A DNA stretch of 13,427 nucleotides. Origin: Methanoregula sp. (GTDB lineage Archaea; Halobacteriota; Methanomicrobia; Methanomicrobiales; Methanospirillaceae). The notes under the pieces are model-generated. The model worked only from the letters and a program-made list of their open reading frames with translations, was not told the DNA's origin and ran no database searches. The translations under genes were made by a program, and so were the position numbers. Positions 11,928 to 13,427 of the stretch are shown here, piece by piece. The first letter of the stretch is position 1. Every line of letters begins with the position of its first letter. Location of the stretch: NCBI GenBank assembly GCA_028711405.1, contig JAQTSH010000027.1, positions 1 to 13,427 of the forward strand, read 5' to 3'.

Positions 11928-13003
11928 CACAACGAATCGTCATCCCGTTCGGACCCCAGCACCCGGTGCTGCCTGAGCCTATTCACTTCGATCTCGTGCT
12001 CGAGGATGAACATGTGGTCGAGGCACTTCCGACGATTGGATATGTCCACCGGGGTCTGGAACGGCTCATCGAGAAACGTGAATACCCGGAGTACGTGTAT
12101 ATTGTCGAACGGACGTGCGGGATTTGCAGCTTTATCCACTCCCTGACCTACTGCCAGGGAATCGAACAGATCATGGGGATTGAGGTGCCGGAACGTGCCC
12201 ATTTCCTGCGGACGATCTGGTCTGAGTACTCAAGGCTGCACTCCCACCTGCTCTGGCTGGGCTGTTTTGCTGATGGCATCGGGTTTGAGAACCTCTTCAT
12301 GGGTGCATGGCGGATCCGGGAATCGATCCTCGATGTGCTCGAACAGACCACTGGCGGACGCGTGATCCAGAGTTCCTGCAAGGTTGGTGGCGTGAGACGG
12401 GATATCAGTGCTGAGAAACTCGACCAGATGGCGCGGGACCTTGATGGTATCCAGAAGGAGATCGAAGACCTGACGACGGTCTTTTTACAGGACGATTCCA
12501 TCAGGCACCGGTTGAAGAATGTCGGGGTGCTCTCGAAGGAGGATGCATACCATCTCGGGGCAGTTGGACCGACCGCACGGGGGAGTGGTGTTGCAATCGA
12601 TCTCCGGCAGACCGGGTATGCGGCGTATGACAAACTGCATTTCGAGGCGGTCACCGAGAAAGATGGTGATTGCTATGCCCGGTGTGCAGTCCGGGCACGG
12701 GAGTTGTTCACGTCCATCGACCTGATCAAACAGGCGATAGCAAAGATTCCGGAAGGTCCGGTTGACATCAAGGTGACGGGTGCCCCGAACGGGGAGTACT
12801 TCTCCCGGTCTGAGCAGCCACGCGGAGAACTCGTCCATTACCTGCGCGGCAATGGCACGAAGTTTTTGGCACGGTCGAGAATCCGGACGCCAACGCTCAC
12901 GAATGTCCCGCCGCTTGTGAAGATGATCCAGGGTTGTGAACTGGCAGATGTCCCGGTGATCATCCTGTCGATTGATCCCTGTATCGGATGCATGGAGAGG
13001 TGA
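11924..13003 (+). CDS. echE: Ech hydrogenase large (catalytic) subunit, [NiFe] site
   Basis: This 359-residue subunit, of NuoD/[NiFe] large-subunit type, carries both cysteine pairs that hold the NiFe(CN)2CO centre: R63-T-C65-G-I-C68 and D351-P-C353-I-G-C356-M-E-R359. It interconverts 2H+ plus electrons and H2. All four cysteines are present, so it should be a real hydrogenase rather than a complex I-like subunit that lost the site. The polypeptide ends right after the second motif (CMER), leaving no C-terminal extension for a maturation protease to remove. The N-terminal FGPQHP segment is conserved across the family. It overlaps echD by four bases and precedes echF by five. Confidence 0.96.
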   Translation: MTQRIVIPFGPQHPVLPEPIHFDLVLEDEHVVEALPTIGYVHRGLERLIEKREYPEYVYIVERTCGICSFIHSLTYCQGIEQIMGIEVPERAHFLRTIWSEYSRLHSHLLWLGCFADGIGFENLFMGAWRIRESILDVLEQTTGGRVIQSSCKVGGVRRDISAEKLDQMARDLDGIQKEIEDLTTVFLQDDSIRHRLKNVGVLSKEDAYHLGAVGPTARGSGVAIDLRQTGYAAYDKLHFEAVTEKDGDCYARCAVRARELFTSIDLIKQAIAKIPEGPVDIKVTGAPNGEYFSRSEQPRGELVHYLRGNGTKFLARSRIRTPTLTNVPPLVKMIQGCELADVPVIILSIDPCIGCMER

Positions 13004-13008
13004 GTGAG

Positions 13009-13407
13009 ATGGCATTTTTTGAGATGGCAAAGACCGCGATAAAATCCCTGATTCATTGCCCTGCGACCATCCGGTACCCGTTCCAGCCGGCAAAGAAGAC
13101 CCCAATCTCACGGGGGCATGTGATCATTGACGCGAGCCGGTGCATCTCCTGCGGGACGTGCCAGCGGAAGTGTCCCTCGCAGGCGATCCTGTTGAACAAA
13201 GAGGCAAAGACGTGGCAGATCGACCGGTTCCGGTGTATCGTCTGCAACTCCTGCGTGGAAACCTGCCCGGCAAAATGTCTGGTGATGGATACCCAGTATA
13301 CCGCCCCGGTGACGAAAAAATCGGTTGAGATTGTTACTATCACGTACGTCAAACCCCCGAAACCCGCGCCTGCTACCGCAGCGGCGGGCGGGGAAGCAAA
13401 GACGTAA
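13009..13407 (+). CDS. echF: Ech hydrogenase subunit F, two-[4Fe-4S] ferredoxin-like protein (NuoI-like)
   Basis: This 132-residue protein has two classical cluster motifs: C45xxC48xxC51xxxC55P and C76xxC79xxC82xxxC86P. It is the polyferredoxin-type subunit that takes electrons from, or gives them to, soluble ferredoxin and passes them to EchC. The N-terminal 30 residues (through IHCPATIRYPFQP) resemble the NuoI lead-in that lies on the membrane arm. The last ~20 residues form a Pro/Ala-rich tail (PPKPAPATAAAGG) that is probably flexible. ATG 13009 is chosen because GAGGTGA (12997-13003), overlapping the echE stop, is a strong ribosome site five bases away; an in-frame extension to 12988 would run into echE. 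It is the last gene of the operon. Confidence 0.94.
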   Translation: MAFFEMAKTAIKSLIHCPATIRYPFQPAKKTPISRGHVIIDASRCISCGTCQRKCPSQAILLNKEAKTWQIDRFRCIVCNSCVETCPAKCLVMDTQYTAPVTKKSVEIVTITYVKPPKPAPATAAAGGEAKT

Positions 13408-13410
13408 TCT

Positions 13411-13422
13411 CTCCACTTTTTT
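13411..13422 (+). terminator. oligo-T terminator after echF
   Basis: Six T residues (13417-13422) lie about ten bases after the echF stop, following a pyrimidine-rich lead. This fits an archaeal terminator closing the ech operon; the window ends five bases later. Confidence 0.5.
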
Positions 13423-13427
13423 GGCTC

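Noticed and set aside
12485..13111. Long - strand open frame opposite echE and echF
   Set aside because: It is a shadow of the two real genes in high-GC codons; its translation has no domain, while the + strand frame carries all metal-binding motifs.

Overview
The window looks like chromosomal DNA of a methanogenic archaeon, most likely of the order Methanomicrobiales (a Methanoregula-like organism is my best guess). The reasons are a complete six-gene Ech-type membrane [NiFe] hydrogenase operon, a very large Sec-exported surface protein built from PKD domains and beta-propeller repeats with many N-glycosylation sequons, a dockerin-like C-terminus of the kind seen in methanogens, archaeal oligo-T terminators and AT-rich TATA-like promoters. 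The genus assignment is inference; no rRNA or other marker gene is present.

Layout, all genes on the + strand. (1) 1-2215: the C-terminal part of a SNF2-family ATPase whose start lies before the window, followed one base later by a SWIM zinc-finger protein. They form a translationally linked pair. (2) 2216-2838: a 623-base gap with a T-run terminator, an AT-rich stretch, two imperfect 35-base direct repeats, a possible decayed transposase tail on the - strand, and a TATA-like promoter very close to the next start codon. (3) 2839-7833: one 1664-residue secreted protein. From the N-terminus it has a signal peptide, a beta-rich domain, a seven-unit TolB-like propeller, a PKD domain, a seven-unit 'WQKCxGG' propeller, a second PKD domain interrupted by six kelch/Asp-box repeats, a cohesin-like domain and a C-terminal dockerin-like domain. 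(4) 7834-8327: a 494-base gap with a terminator and an AT-rich probable promoter. (5) 8328-13407: echABCDEF, with genes overlapping by 1-4 bases or separated by 5 bases, closed by a T-run terminator.

Functionally, the ech genes encode an energy-converting hydrogenase. EchA and EchB are the ion-translocating membrane part, EchC, EchD and EchE the hydrogenase module, and EchF the ferredoxin-like electron carrier. Together they couple ferredoxin and H2 to the ion gradient. The SNF2/SWIM pair probably acts on DNA or protein-DNA complexes and has no evident link to the rest. The giant surface protein is the most unusual item: three predicted propellers in one chain, one of them nested inside a PKD fold, and both a cohesin-like and a dockerin-like module at its end.
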